NCBI GenBank assembly: GCA_004762125.1
Contig: SIHQ01000027.1
Coordinates: 1 to 64,000, forward strand
Direction of reading: 5' to 3'
Source of the DNA: Oceanospirillales bacterium
GTDB taxonomy: Bacteria > Pseudomonadota > Gammaproteobacteria > Pseudomonadales > Endozoicomonadaceae
DNA: 64,000 nucleotides
Below are positions 20,090 to 29,359 of the stretch, piece after piece (position 1 is the stretch's first letter; every line of letters starts with the position of its first letter). A program made the position numbers and the translations under genes. Below the pieces are notes generated by a model that was not told where the DNA came from, made no database searches, and worked only from the letters and a program-made list of their open reading frames with translations.

Positions 20090-20147
20090 TTGATTCAGCT
20101 GTTTTCAGGGCGTCTCAAAAAAGCATCTCAAAGTGAGTATCCCAAAG

Positions 20148-20188
20148 AGAGGTAAACCGCGCTAAACGGTTTACCTCTTTTCATTTTC
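20148..20188 (+). terminator. Terminator after accD
   Basis: An 11-bp perfect stem (20149-20159 with 20167-20177) plus one flanking A-T pair, seven-base loop, followed by TTTCATTTT. It separates accD from folC, which in many relatives are cotranscribed. Confidence 0.85.
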
Positions 20189-20247
20189 CGTTCATTATTC
20201 CAGTCCTTGTCTTTGCTTTGAATTACAGACATCAAGGATTGCCTCAC

Positions 20248-21537
20248 ATGATTGCGCAGAACCCTCTGCAACCCCCTTTTGATAACCTCGATGGCTGGCT
20301 TTATTGGCTCGAAAATACCCGTCCGGAACATGAAATGGATTTGGGTTTGGAGCGTATTAAAAAAGCCGCTGAAAAACTGGACCTGACCAAACCGGCACCT
20401 TTTGTTTTTACCGTTGGTGGCACTAATGGCAAAGGCTCCACGGTAGCGCTGCTGGAAGCTATGTTGATTAATGCTGGCTATAACGTTGGTGTTTACACGT
20501 CACCTCATCTGATTCGATTTAACGAAAGAGTTCGAGTGAACGGTGAAGATGTATCTGATCAGATGTTGTCCGAGGCCTTCAGTAAAGTGAATGCAGGACG
20601 AGGTGGCGACTGGCTGACCTATTTTGAGTTCGCGGTGCTGGTTGCTGTGGACTGTTTCCAAAAAGCTGAAGTCGATATTGCCATAATGGAAGTTGGTCTT
20701 GGTGGACGACTGGATGGTACCAATGCCATAGAGCCGGACGTTTCTATTATTACCACTATCGGGTTGGATCATCAGGACTGGTTGGGCTTTACTATCGAAG
20801 CTATTGCCCGTGAAAAGGCCGGTATTATGCGTCCAGAGAAGCCTGTTGTTTTTGGTGATCCTCAGGTTCCGAATAATATTGTTCTTGAAGCGACTCGACT
20901 GGAAGCAATATTGCATCGCCGTGGTAAAGAGTTCGACCTGTCTGTTAAAAAAGCTTTCTGGAATTGGACCGGTTTTAGTAAAACAGGAGAGGCGCTTGAA
21001 ATGGCTGAACTGCCTTTGCCTGAGTTGTTGATTGATAACGCGGCCAGTGCGATACAGGCCGTTCAGTTTTTAGCTGAACCGCCTTCCATAGAGGCCATTT
21101 CCAAAGCCGTTGCCGAGACTCGTTTGGCCGGTCGTTGTGAAATACGGCAGGTGACTAACAGTCGTGGAGAAGAAATAGAGCTGGTTTTGGATGTCGCTCA
21201 TAACCCGCAAGCCGCTGACAAACTGGTGGAAAAATTACAACAGAGGCCGGTTGCTGGAAAAACCAGAGCAGTGATCGCCATGTATAAGGACAAAGATTAC
21301 TCTGCAGTCATTGATCAGTTAATGGATGCAGTGGATGAGTGGGTGGTCAGTGAATTTCAATCACCCAGAGCGCTGACTAAAGAGGAATTAGTGCTGCAAC
21401 TGGAGCACAGAGAGTTGACAGTGCATCAGACGGACACGGTAGAGCAGGCTTATGAAGCGGCCATTGAAGCGAGTTCAGCGGGCGACCGTGTACTGCTGAC
21501 GGGTTCTTTTCTCACAGTTGCGGCGGTTTCAGCCTGA
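20248..21537 (+). CDS. folC: Bifunctional folylpolyglutamate/dihydrofolate synthase FolC
   Basis: A 429-residue Mur-ligase-type ATP enzyme that adds glutamate to dihydropteroate and to reduced folates. The P-loop GGTNGKGSTVALLE, the YTSPHLIRFNERVRVNG folate loop, the MEVGLGGRLDGTN metal region and the C-terminal LDVAHNPQA motif are all present. I chose the ATG at 20248 (AAGGA upstream) rather than an in-frame TTG at 20218 that adds a non-conserved leader. dedD, the usual next gene in pseudomonads, is absent and cvpA follows directly. Confidence 0.96.
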   Translation: MIAQNPLQPPFDNLDGWLYWLENTRPEHEMDLGLERIKKAAEKLDLTKPAPFVFTVGGTNGKGSTVALLEAMLINAGYNVGVYTSPHLIRFNERVRVNGEDVSDQMLSEAFSKVNAGRGGDWLTYFEFAVLVAVDCFQKAEVDIAIMEVGLGGRLDGTNAIEPDVSIITTIGLDHQDWLGFTIEAIAREKAGIMRPEKPVVFGDPQVPNNIVLEATRLEAILHRRGKEFDLSVKKAFWNWTGFSKTGEALEMAELPLPELLIDNAASAIQAVQFLAEPPSIEAISKAVAETRLAGRCEIRQVTNSRGEEIELVLDVAHNPQAADKLVEKLQQRPVAGKTRAVIAMYKDKDYSAVIDQLMDAVDEWVVSEFQSPRALTKEELVLQLEHRELTVHQTDTVEQAYEAAIEASSAGDRVLLTGSFLTVAAVSA

Positions 21538-21579
21538 CCGTACACTGGATTGATAGAAAACAGACACAAGGAGTCTGAC

Positions 21580-22080
21580 TTGACCTTTACCTTTACCTGG
21601 ATTGATTGGGTTATTGCCGGCATTATTCTGATTTCTGCGCTGGTCAGCTTGATGCGTGGATTTTTTAAGGAAATTCTTTCCCTGGTTACCTGGGTGGCGG
21701 CAATCATCATCGCCTGGACATTTAATGGCAGTGTTGCTCAATTGCTGGCTCCGTACAGTGATACCCCCTCTATTAGAGTGGTGGCAGCATCAATAATGCT
21801 GTTTATCGCTACACTGCTGGTGGGCGGTTTGATCAATAAAGTCTTTGCTCAGCTTGTGAATGTTACAGGACTTACGGGCACGGACAGAGTGCTGGGAATG
21901 GTGTTCGGTGGTCTCAGAGGATGCCTGCTGGTCGTGCTGATTGTTGGATTAATGACTTTCGTTCCATTAGAGAATGACGTGGCATGGAAAGATTCGGTAC
22001 TATTGCCGCACTTTCTGTTGCTTGCTGACTGGTCAAAGCAGACTGTTATAGGTCTGGTAGGCCCAGTACTGCAAGCCTGA
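21580..22080 (+). CDS. cvpA: CvpA-family membrane protein
   Basis: A 166-residue inner-membrane protein with about four hydrophobic segments (WIDWVIAGIILISALVSLMRG opening; then about 30-50, 65-85 and 105-125). The frame is open from TTG 21550, but AAGGAG at 21568-21573 sits six bases before the TTG at 21580, so TTG 21580 is the likely start. CvpA is linked to colicin V export and to envelope stress resistance; its biochemical role is unsettled. It lies directly upstream of purF, as in E. coli and Pseudomonas. No PurR box was recognised upstream. Confidence 0.92.
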   Translation: MTFTFTWIDWVIAGIILISALVSLMRGFFKEILSLVTWVAAIIIAWTFNGSVAQLLAPYSDTPSIRVVAASIMLFIATLLVGGLINKVFAQLVNVTGLTGTDRVLGMVFGGLRGCLLVVLIVGLMTFVPLENDVAWKDSVLLPHFLLLADWSKQTVIGLVGPVLQA

Positions 22081-22223
22081 ACCACAGAGGCATAGCTGCA
22101 GAGCCCATGAACAGGCAAATTCCGGGTTCTGTGGTGAACTCTCGACAATAAAAAGCCTCTAAACCGTAACCGTTTTTCGGTCATAGTTATAGAGTCGCTG
22201 ATCAAAGCCTGAGGATGTTATAC

Positions 22224-23735
22224 ATGTGTGGAATTGTCGGTATCTCGGCGGCAGTGAGTGTCAATCAGCTGTTGTTCGATGCGCTGACCGTGCTTCAGCA
22301 CAGGGGGCAGGATGCGGCAGGAATGGTCACCCTTGATGACGGTCTCTTTTTTCTTAGGAAAGATAATGGTTTGGTTCGGGATGTCTTTCGTACCAGACAT
22401 ATGAAAAAACTCAGCGGAAAAATGGGTATAGCTCACGTTCGCTATCCTACCGCAGGATCATCCAGTTCCGCTGAAGCTCAGCCTTTTTATGTCAACTCTC
22501 CTTACGGAATCGCACTGGCTCACAATGGTAATTTGACCAATGCAGAAGCGATTAAGGAAGAGCTATTTAATGCAGACCTTCGTCATATCAACACCCGTTC
22601 AGATTCGGAAATTCTGCTCAATGTTTTTGCTCATGAGCTCGGTAAACTTAATAAACTGAATCCAAAGGCTGAAGATTTTTTTGCTGCTTTGCAGCAAGTG
22701 TATCGACGCTGTGAAGGTGGCTATGCCGTAGTCGCCATGGTGAATGGTCATGGTATTCTCGGTTTTCGTGATCCGAATGGTATCCGTCCGCTGATCTATG
22801 GCAAGCGTGAAGGCGAGCAGGGCACTGAATATATGCTGGCCTCAGAGTCTGTAGCATTAAGTGCTTCAGGATTTGAAGTGGTTCGCGATGTTGAGCCGGG
22901 AGAAGCGATTTACATCGATTCAAACAACAACTTGTATACCTTTCAATGTGTTCCAGGAGCAAAAACTCCCTGCATGTTCGAGTATGTGTACCTGGCTCGT
23001 CCGGATTCAATGATGGACGGTATTTCTGTTTACCATTCTCACCAGAGAATGGGGCAGACTTTGGCCAATAAAATTCTTCGCGAATGGAGTGATCACGATA
23101 TTGATGTGGTGATGCCTATTCCGGACACCAGTCGTACGTCTGCACTAGAGATAGCAACACGATTGGGGCTTCCTTATCGAGAAGGTTTTGTTAAGAACCG
23201 CTACATCGGTCGTACCTTTATCATGCCTGGTCAGGAAGTACGGGAGAAATCGGTTCGTCAGAAGTTGAGTGCTATTGGCCAAGAGTTTAAAGGCAAGAAT
23301 GTTCTTCTGGTGGATGACTCCATTGTACGTGGTACAACATGTCAGCAAATCATCGAAATGGCTCGTGACAGCGGGGCCAGGAAAGTGTATTTCTGCTCAG
23401 CAGCTCCCCCTATTCGATACCCTAATGTCTATGGTATTGATATGCCTACGTCCGAAGAGTTAATTGCTCACGGACGTACAGAACTCGAAATAGCACAAGA
23501 GATAGGCGCTGATCGATTGGTATTCCAGGACCTGAGTGATCTGAAAAAAGCCGTTAGCTCATTGAATCCAGCTATCACTGAATTCGACTGCTCTGTTTTT
23601 GACGGGCAGTATATTTCTGGCGGTATTGATCGTGCTTATCTTGATCGATTAGCAGAAAGTCGCAATGAAGATACCAAGGCCAAAGAACGAGGAGACTCGG
23701 TCATTGACCTTCATAACGATGAAGAAGTTGATTAA
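22224..23735 (+). CDS. purF: Amidophosphoribosyltransferase PurF
   Basis: A 503-residue enzyme making phosphoribosylamine from PRPP and glutamine, the first step of purine synthesis. I chose ATG 22224 because the next codon is Cys, which after Met removal is the N-terminal nucleophile (CGIVGI), and GAGG lies nine bases upstream. An ATG at 22215 would add three residues and block processing. The glutaminase motif [10 protein letters not shown] and the PRPP motif [13 protein letters not shown] are intact. It follows cvpA as expected. Confidence 0.97.
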   Translation: MCGIVGISAAVSVNQLLFDALTVLQHRGQDAAGMVTLDDGLFFLRKDNGLVRDVFRTRHMKKLSGKMGIAHVRYPTAGSSSSAEAQPFYVNSPYGIALAHNGNLTNAEAIKEELFNADLRHINTRSDSEILLNVFAHELGKLNKLNPKAEDFFAALQQVYRRCEGGYAVVAMVNGHGILGFRDPNGIRPLIYGKREGEQGTEYMLASESVALSASGFEVVRDVEPGEAIYIDSNNNLYTFQCVPGAKTPCMFEYVYLARPDSMMDGISVYHSHQRMGQTLANKILREWSDHDIDVVMPIPDTSRTSALEIATRLGLPYREGFVKNRYIGRTFIMPGQEVREKSVRQKLSAIGQEFKGKNVLLVDDSIVRGTTCQQIIEMARDSGARKVYFCSAAPPIRYPNVYGIDMPTSEELIAHGRTELEIAQEIGADRLVFQDLSDLKKAVSSLNPAITEFDCSVFDGQYISGGIDRAYLDRLAESRNEDTKAKERGDSVIDLHNDEEVD

Positions 23736-23759
23736 CGTTCACTGAAAATAAACGTTAAT
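23731..23759. terminator. Bidirectional hairpin between purF and xni
   Basis: ATTAACGTT (23731-23739) pairs perfectly with AACGTTAAT (23751-23759) across an 11-base loop. It overlaps the purF stop and lies just past the end of the convergent xni gene, so it could serve both. There is no T-run. Confidence 0.5.
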
Positions 23760-23761
23760 GA

Positions 23762-24547
23762 TCAACCAGCGGCTTCGGTCGCTGGTTCATATCGTAAATC
23801 TTTCAACCGAATACCCAGCTCCAGGTCCGATGCCAGTCTTGCCAGTTTATGGGATAACAAAGCCAGCTCTTTCTGTTCGACCACCTTTTTAGCCGCGCCA
23901 GTGGCAGACTCTCCCAGTTCCAGAATTTCAGACAGAGAGTTATGAATCTTCAGCAGAGTTGATGCACCTTTATCGCCAACGCCAACAACCCCCGGCACGT
24001 CGCCAACGCCTGACAAAGCCCATAAGTCAACCAGTTGTTCGGGTTCAAAACTGAACTGGCTGACGACTGTTTCATGGTTAAAATCCAGTTTTTGAAAGTG
24101 ATCTCTCTGGGTGATATTGGGACTACCCAGTAACTGAAAGAAAACCCGGTCTGTCGACAGAATGGTCACTTGAACGCCTGCACTGGCGGCCTTGTGAGCA
24201 ACAGCGGCAATGACATCGTCGGCTTCCAGTCCGGCTTTACGATAACTCTTGAAACTATTATTTAAAAACGCCTGATTAAAATCCCCCAAGCGCTGTCTCA
24301 GAGGATCTGGCATAGGCTTACGACCTTGTTTGTACTCCGGGTAAAGCTCGTGTCGCCAAGTGGGCGGATTACCATCAAACACCACCAGAGTGTGGGTTGG
24401 CCGGCAATCTCTGGCCGCCCGTGAAAGGGAAGATAGAGAAGAAGCTATAGCGCCATCTACCCGACTGTAATCATCGGGTGCCCTGACTGCCGCATAAATT
24501 CGGCGTATCAGATTGAGAGCGTCGATCAGTAAAAGGTGTGGTTGCAT
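23762..24547 (-). CDS. xni: Flap endonuclease Xni (ExoIX-like)
   Basis: A 261-residue protein of the FEN/5'-3' exonuclease family, slightly longer than E. coli Xni (251). It opens with LLIDALNLIRRIYAAV (N-terminal Asp) and has RHELYPEYKQGRKPMP and GLEADDVIA metal-site motifs. It ends with a helix-hairpin-helix DNA-binding motif (PGVVGVGDKGASTLL). The usual GDKD ligand pair is STDRV here, so the second Asp is missing, as it is in E. coli Xni (STDKG). It lies convergent to purF, between purF and the usual neighbour metZ. Confidence 0.85.
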   Translation of the reverse strand: MQPHLLLIDALNLIRRIYAAVRAPDDYSRVDGAIASSLSSLSRAARDCRPTHTLVVFDGNPPTWRHELYPEYKQGRKPMPDPLRQRLGDFNQAFLNNSFKSYRKAGLEADDVIAAVAHKAASAGVQVTILSTDRVFFQLLGSPNITQRDHFQKLDFNHETVVSQFSFEPEQLVDLWALSGVGDVPGVVGVGDKGASTLLKIHNSLSEILELGESATGAAKKVVEQKELALLSHKLARLASDLELGIRLKDLRYEPATEAAG

Positions 24548-24647
24548 AAATCTAATTGCAAATATAGGAGTGATAAAGACTCTAGAATATTAAAGCAGTT
24601 TTGAAGAGGGCGATATATATAGAATTATATCTTCTGGATTCAGTGAG

Positions 24648-26834
24648 ATGGAACCACCAGGCAAAACTCCCCCTGGAAGTCCAACTTCAGGTGCTGGAGA
24701 GGGCGCAGGTAGAAAAGAAGGTGCTGGACGCAAAGCTGGTAAAAAAGGGCGCAGGAAGATTCTTTTGGCACAGCCTCTGTTGCAGGGCTCTAAACAGCCT
24801 GAAGCCACTCGTTGTTATGATCTGGCCAGTATCAGAAATCATAGTAAAAAACTGGTCGATGAATTTTTATGGAATGAAGGTCAAGCGTCAGGTTCTGACC
24901 GAAAACGTCAAGTTGCTAAGAGGAAAGCGGATGTCAAAAGTTACTCGAAAATTAATGGTGAGACAGCAATTCAGGGTATGCAACAGCTTTTAAGGTCGCA
25001 GGTTGTGGCTGAGTTGGAAGACGGTAAATCTTCAAAAACGCTTTATACAAAATTGGCCTGTCAATTTATTCTTGAGAAACCGACGGATGGAGTGCAACGT
25101 GTAAAAGCAGAGCGCACAGCTAAAGAGCTATTGTCTATATCGGGTGATGATCCGTTAATGAGAGCCCGAGCCTTATTGTATCTCGGTAAGATTGGAGTAC
25201 TTAGGCATGATTTGATGGAAGAGCAGGTTAGTCGATTCAAAGAATCGTTCTCATTGGGGTTACCGGAGGGAGGCTTCTTTTGCTTGAAAAATTGTTTAGG
25301 TTTTAACCTTGAGTTAACGAAACTTAATCACTTTGATCTTTCGTTGGTTCCAGATATTTGCAGAAAAATAATCAAAATCTTAGCAAAACATCAGGAGTTA
25401 GTTGCTAGAGAAAAAATTAACCTAAAACATGGTTCCAGTAAAAGTGACAGCTTGTATGTGGATACAATAGAGCAACTTGAAACTGGCATTATTCAGACAT
25501 TCAAGAACGATCTGGAAGGAGAGGTGGCCTTCACCCTGATTAATTATTTTTCTTGTAAAAAGCCTCAAAAAGAAGAATGTGCTAAACAGTTTTTGCAGTC
25601 ACTTACGAAGCTCTCTGAGTCTGGGCTGAATATCAAAAAGTACCATATGTTGTATTGCTACATACTAATTCAGGAAGAAGGACGGAACGAAGAGTTACTT
25701 AATCTGCTGGAGATAGGTGGATTGAGTTGGGGACATTTTTTTGCTGGTTGCGTGCATATGAATATGAAACCTGTTGATTTGAAGAAGGCGCAACACTTCT
25801 TCAGGCAGGCTGGCGATATCCCTTCTTCCTATCTGCAGCTTGGTGAATTGTATTTAAAAAAGGGTGCTATAGCCGGTGCTATTCAAAACTGGCAGTTAGC
25901 GCAGCAGAAATTCAAGGAATATCTGGCAGGAAATGGCAGTCTTCTCGACTTTGAATGCAGAGAACAGTCGGCAGCCTTGGCGCGTATTATGCCTGAGAGT
26001 AGAGTGTCCCAGGAGGTTGCTGAAGAGCAAATTAACGCTGTTTTGATCGCAGACAAGGCGGCAGCATTCAGCTGGATTCATCGTTTTGAGTGTCTTGAAA
26101 ATAACTGGTCAGAATATCTCGAAACTAAAAGAGTAGAGACTTCTGACAAAACGACTTCAAGTCAATATTTCAAAGATGGATTGGAAGATGAGAATGCGGC
26201 AAGCGAAGATGCTTCAAGTCGTCCAGCAGTTCAAAGTACAGGAAAAAATGCGGAAAAGCCTATTGTAGAAAATTCTGAAGTTATACAAGAGGCTCTGACG
26301 GAAAGTTGGCAGGCTGTCGTTAAAAATAGGTCTGACTCCTACAAGTATTGCAAGAAAAAGCTCGATGAAGTAAACGAAGCAATGGGGCCCTCCGGTAATC
26401 TAGATCAAGCCGAAGCTATTCTGGATTCTATACACTTAAGCAAAAACTCAAAATTGAATTTTCAGAAGTCGAATACTCGTTGTTGGTTACTTTTACAAAA
26501 ATCTGTTCGTAGTAAGGCTGAAACTGACAGAAAAAGATTTGTTACTGAACTTGAAAGCCTGGTTAAATCTAAAATAGAAGAGCTGGAATCGATTGTGAAT
26601 TCCGAACCTGTTTTTACGTTAAAAATAGATGAGGGAAACGTTATGGGTATTGCTGAAAAACTGGAGAAGGTGGCTCCCTCTCTCAGGCGGCAGTACGGTG
26701 GCTTTTACTCTCTTTTGGGGCATGCAATGACGGTCCGAAGGGATTCAGAAGGAGGCTCGCAAGAGAAGGACGTATTAAATAGAAGTAAGAGAGAAATCTA
26801 TGATTTAGCTAATTTGATAAGAGAACGAGATTAA
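24648..26834 (+). CDS. Large helical repeat protein of unknown function
   Basis: A 728-residue protein I do not recognise. Residues 1-45 are a low-complexity Gly/Pro/Lys/Arg-rich tail that looks disordered. The middle (about 140-450) is helical and reads like degenerate TPR or Sel1 repeats, for instance SYLQLGELYLKKGAIAGAIQNW and a preceding DLKKAQHFFRQAGD. The C-terminal part is charged and helical. There is no signal peptide and no membrane segment. The ribosome site is weak. It is inserted between purF and metZ, which are adjacent in pseudomonads. A secreted effector or scaffold is possible, but nothing proves it. Confidence 0.6.
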   Translation: MEPPGKTPPGSPTSGAGEGAGRKEGAGRKAGKKGRRKILLAQPLLQGSKQPEATRCYDLASIRNHSKKLVDEFLWNEGQASGSDRKRQVAKRKADVKSYSKINGETAIQGMQQLLRSQVVAELEDGKSSKTLYTKLACQFILEKPTDGVQRVKAERTAKELLSISGDDPLMRARALLYLGKIGVLRHDLMEEQVSRFKESFSLGLPEGGFFCLKNCLGFNLELTKLNHFDLSLVPDICRKIIKILAKHQELVAREKINLKHGSSKSDSLYVDTIEQLETGIIQTFKNDLEGEVAFTLINYFSCKKPQKEECAKQFLQSLTKLSESGLNIKKYHMLYCYILIQEEGRNEELLNLLEIGGLSWGHFFAGCVHMNMKPVDLKKAQHFFRQAGDIPSSYLQLGELYLKKGAIAGAIQNWQLAQQKFKEYLAGNGSLLDFECREQSAALARIMPESRVSQEVAEEQINAVLIADKAAAFSWIHRFECLENNWSEYLETKRVETSDKTTSSQYFKDGLEDENAASEDASSRPAVQSTGKNAEKPIVENSEVIQEALTESWQAVVKNRSDSYKYCKKKLDEVNEAMGPSGNLDQAEAILDSIHLSKNSKLNFQKSNTRCWLLLQKSVRSKAETDRKRFVTELESLVKSKIEELESIVNSEPVFTLKIDEGNVMGIAEKLEKVAPSLRRQYGGFYSLLGHAMTVRRDSEGGSQEKDVLNRSKREIYDLANLIRERD

Positions 26835-26982
26835 CAGCCTATCTTTCTGATTTATTCCAGCAGCAAAAACCTTGTTTACAACTGTCAATAAAAGCCGCTT
26901 TTAGCTACTCTGTGCCTCTCCAGTCCGGGCGTGATCAGCCGCATGATGGCTGTGTCGTGGCAGTAAAGCAGGCAAGTTTAGA

Positions 26983-28179
26983 ATGAACAACAATGAAATA
27001 AACCCTGAACAGTGGGAGTTTGAAACTCAAGCCGTTCGAACAGGCAGTATTCGCAGCGGTGAGCGTGAACACAGTGAAGCTATTTATCTTACGTCCAGTT
27101 TCGTCTATGACAGTGCTCAGCAAGCTCAAGCTGTCTTTTCCGGTGATGAACCCGGTAACGTCTACTCCCGTTATACCAACCCATCCGTAAGAATGTTTGA
27201 AGAGCGTATGGCTGCCCTTGAGGGTGGTGAATTGGCCTGCGCTTCATCATCGGGAATGGCCGCCATTTTGGGTATGTGCATGGGGTTATTAAAGGCCGGT
27301 GATCATGTGGTGTGTTCCCGCAGTGTTTTCGGGACTACGGTCACTGTTTTCAATAAGTATCTGGCCAAGTTCGGTGTTGAAAGCACGTTTGTCGATTTTA
27401 CTGACTACCAGCAATGGCAGGAAGCTTGTCGTCCTGAGACCAAACTGTTTTTTCTGGAAACGCCTTCGAACCCCTTGGGGGAAGTGATTGATATAGAAAG
27501 AATGGCCGGTATTGCCCATGATAATGGTGCCTGGCTGATGGTGGACAACTGTTTTTGTACTCCAGCCCTGCAGCAGCCTCTGAAGCTGGGCGCTGATATT
27601 GTTGTTCATTCCACGACCAAATTTATTGATGGTCAGGGACGCTGTATGGGTGGTGTAGCGGTTGGCAGTAAAGAGCTGATCGGTGAAATGCATCTCTGGC
27701 AGCGTGCCGCTGGTGCCTGCATGAGCCCATTTAATGCCTGGAATTTCTTCAAGGCTCTAGAAACATTGAGTCTCAGAATGGAGGCTCATTGTCGTAGCGC
27801 ACAGGAACTGGCTGAATGGCTGGAGCAGATGCCTATGATTGAAAAGGTTTATTACAGTGGTCTTCCTTCTCATTCAGGTCATGAACTGGCGAAAAAACAA
27901 CAGAAAGCCTTTGGTGGCGTGTTGGCGTTTACCGTGAAAGGTGGTCGTGAACAGGCCTGGAAAGTTATTGATCAACTGCAGATAATTTCCAGAACCGCTA
28001 ACCTGGGCGATACCAGAAGCACTGTTACCCACCCTGCTACCACGACCCATAGCCGTCTCTCTGATGAAGATAAACAAAGAGCGGGTATCACTGAAAACCT
28101 GGTTCGTATTTCGGTAGGCTTGGAAAGTGTGAACGACCTCAAAAAAGATCTTGAATCCGGACTCTCTCTTCTGGCGTAG
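26983..28179 (+). CDS. metZ: O-succinylhomoserine sulfhydrylase MetZ
   Basis: A 398-residue PLP enzyme of the Cys/Met metabolism family. It makes homocysteine directly from O-succinylhomoserine and sulfide in the methionine pathway. SRYTNPSVRMFEERMAALEGG near the start and the PLP-Lys motif HSTTKFIDGQGR are present. The C-terminal SLGDTRS-type loop reads ANLGDTRSTVTHPATTTHS. It is the gene that follows purF in pseudomonads. Cystathionine gamma-synthase or O-acetylhomoserine lyase are the alternatives; synteny supports metZ. Confidence 0.92.
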   Translation: MNNNEINPEQWEFETQAVRTGSIRSGEREHSEAIYLTSSFVYDSAQQAQAVFSGDEPGNVYSRYTNPSVRMFEERMAALEGGELACASSSGMAAILGMCMGLLKAGDHVVCSRSVFGTTVTVFNKYLAKFGVESTFVDFTDYQQWQEACRPETKLFFLETPSNPLGEVIDIERMAGIAHDNGAWLMVDNCFCTPALQQPLKLGADIVVHSTTKFIDGQGRCMGGVAVGSKELIGEMHLWQRAAGACMSPFNAWNFFKALETLSLRMEAHCRSAQELAEWLEQMPMIEKVYYSGLPSHSGHELAKKQQKAFGGVLAFTVKGGREQAWKVIDQLQIISRTANLGDTRSTVTHPATTTHSRLSDEDKQRAGITENLVRISVGLESVNDLKKDLESGLSLLA

Positions 28180-28233
28180 AATACTTTGCCCCTGTTAAGT
28201 GTGTAGACACATGTAATCGAATATCTAATCAGA

Positions 28234-28260
28234 CATTTTCCCGCTTACGGCGGGAAAATG
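28234..28260 (+). terminator. Hairpin after metZ
   Basis: CATTTTCCCG (28234-28243) pairs perfectly with CGGGAAAATG (28251-28260), with a further C-G pair inside and a five-base loop. It lies 54 bases past the metZ stop. No strong T-run follows, so termination is probable, not certain. Confidence 0.6.
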
Positions 28261-28390
28261 GTTGATGATTTCGGATGATCTGGGTACTTGCACAGGGGTA
28301 GAGAAAACAATGAATTTGAGGGTGGAGAGGGAATTCTGCCGATAACACTGTTCGCAATTGTGATAATAGACCCAAAGGATTCGATGATGT

Positions 28391-28436
28391 GTGAGCAGTT
28401 AACTTCTCACATTTTCAAAGGCGATGGGCATAAAGG
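28391..28436 (+). repeat. Dispersed repeat, copy A
   Basis: One of four related elements of about 45 bp sharing the pattern GAGCAG-YYAA-(5-6)-CAYATYTTCAAAGGCGATGGGYATA, all on the plus strand. This copy ends 18 bases before the moxR start codon. Unlike copies B and D it has no strong hairpin at its 3' end. Confidence 0.6.
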
Positions 28437-28454
28437 TAATAGGACTTTCCACTA

Positions 28455-29354
28455 ATGAGTGATGTGAATCAGGCTCTGGATGCGCTTAGCCAGATTATTC
28501 GTGGCAAACAACAAGAAATTCGTTTGGCTATCTGTTGTCTATTAGCAAAAGGTCATTTACTGATTGAAGACCTTCCGGGCATGGGAAAAACGACACTGGC
28601 TCATGGTTTGGCGCAAGTAATGGGGCTTGAATATCAACGGGTACAGTTTACCAGTGACCTGCTGCCTGCGGATATCATAGGTACCTCTCTGTTTGATCGG
28701 AATTCATCTTCATTTCGTTTTCAGCAGGGGCCGGTGTTTACTCAGTTATTACTGGCTGATGAGATTAACCGTGCTTCTCCCCGTACACAGAGTGCACTGC
28801 TGGAAGCTATGGAAGAACGTCAGGTTTCTGTAGAGGGTAGAGCCCTGAGTTTGCCGAAACCTTTCTTTGTTATTGCGACTCAGAACCCTGCCAGTCAGGA
28901 AGGCACTTTTCCGCTGCCGGAATCACAGCTGGATCGTTTTCTCATGCGACTCTCTCTTGGATACCCTGGACCGGTTGCTGAAAAGGCCATCCTTAAAGGG
29001 GAAGCCGGACGAAGTGAGCTGGGTTCTCTCAAGCAACTGTTTTCTGATCAGCAGCTTTCAACATTGCAGCAGCAGGTTGAGCAAGTGCAGGCACGGGATA
29101 TGTTGCTGGATTACGTGATGCGTTTGATAACAGCCAGTCGGGAAAGTGGTCATTTCTATGCAGGCCTTTCTCCAAGAGCCGGATTGGCATTGTTGCAGGC
29201 TGCGAAGGCTTGGGCTTTGATGTCTGGCCGTGATTATGTCATTCCGGAAGATGTTCAGGCGGTATTTGTATCGGTTGCCGATCATCGACTTCAGCGAAGA
29301 GAGCTGGGTGGTTCAGCTCGTGAGCTGCTTGCAATCGTAGATGTTGTGGGTTAA
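28455..29354 (+). CDS. MoxR-family AAA+ ATPase
   Basis: A 299-residue AAA+ chaperone. The Walker A motif is DLPGMGKTTLA and Walker B is LLADEINRASPRTQSALLEAMEE. The sensor region FFVIATQNPASQEGTFPLPE and the arginine finger SQLDRFLMR follow. MoxR ATPases usually mature or activate partner proteins encoded beside them, here the DUF58 and transglutaminase proteins. It starts 18 bases after a dispersed repeat, which may therefore lie in its 5' leader. Confidence 0.92.
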   Translation: MSDVNQALDALSQIIRGKQQEIRLAICCLLAKGHLLIEDLPGMGKTTLAHGLAQVMGLEYQRVQFTSDLLPADIIGTSLFDRNSSSFRFQQGPVFTQLLLADEINRASPRTQSALLEAMEERQVSVEGRALSLPKPFFVIATQNPASQEGTFPLPESQLDRFLMRLSLGYPGPVAEKAILKGEAGRSELGSLKQLFSDQQLSTLQQQVEQVQARDMLLDYVMRLITASRESGHFYAGLSPRAGLALLQAAKAWALMSGRDYVIPEDVQAVFVSVADHRLQRRELGGSARELLAIVDVVG

Positions 29355-29359
29355 CTGAA

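Noticed and set aside
21580-22223. PurR operator upstream of cvpA-purF
   Set aside because: No sequence resembling the PurR palindrome was found.
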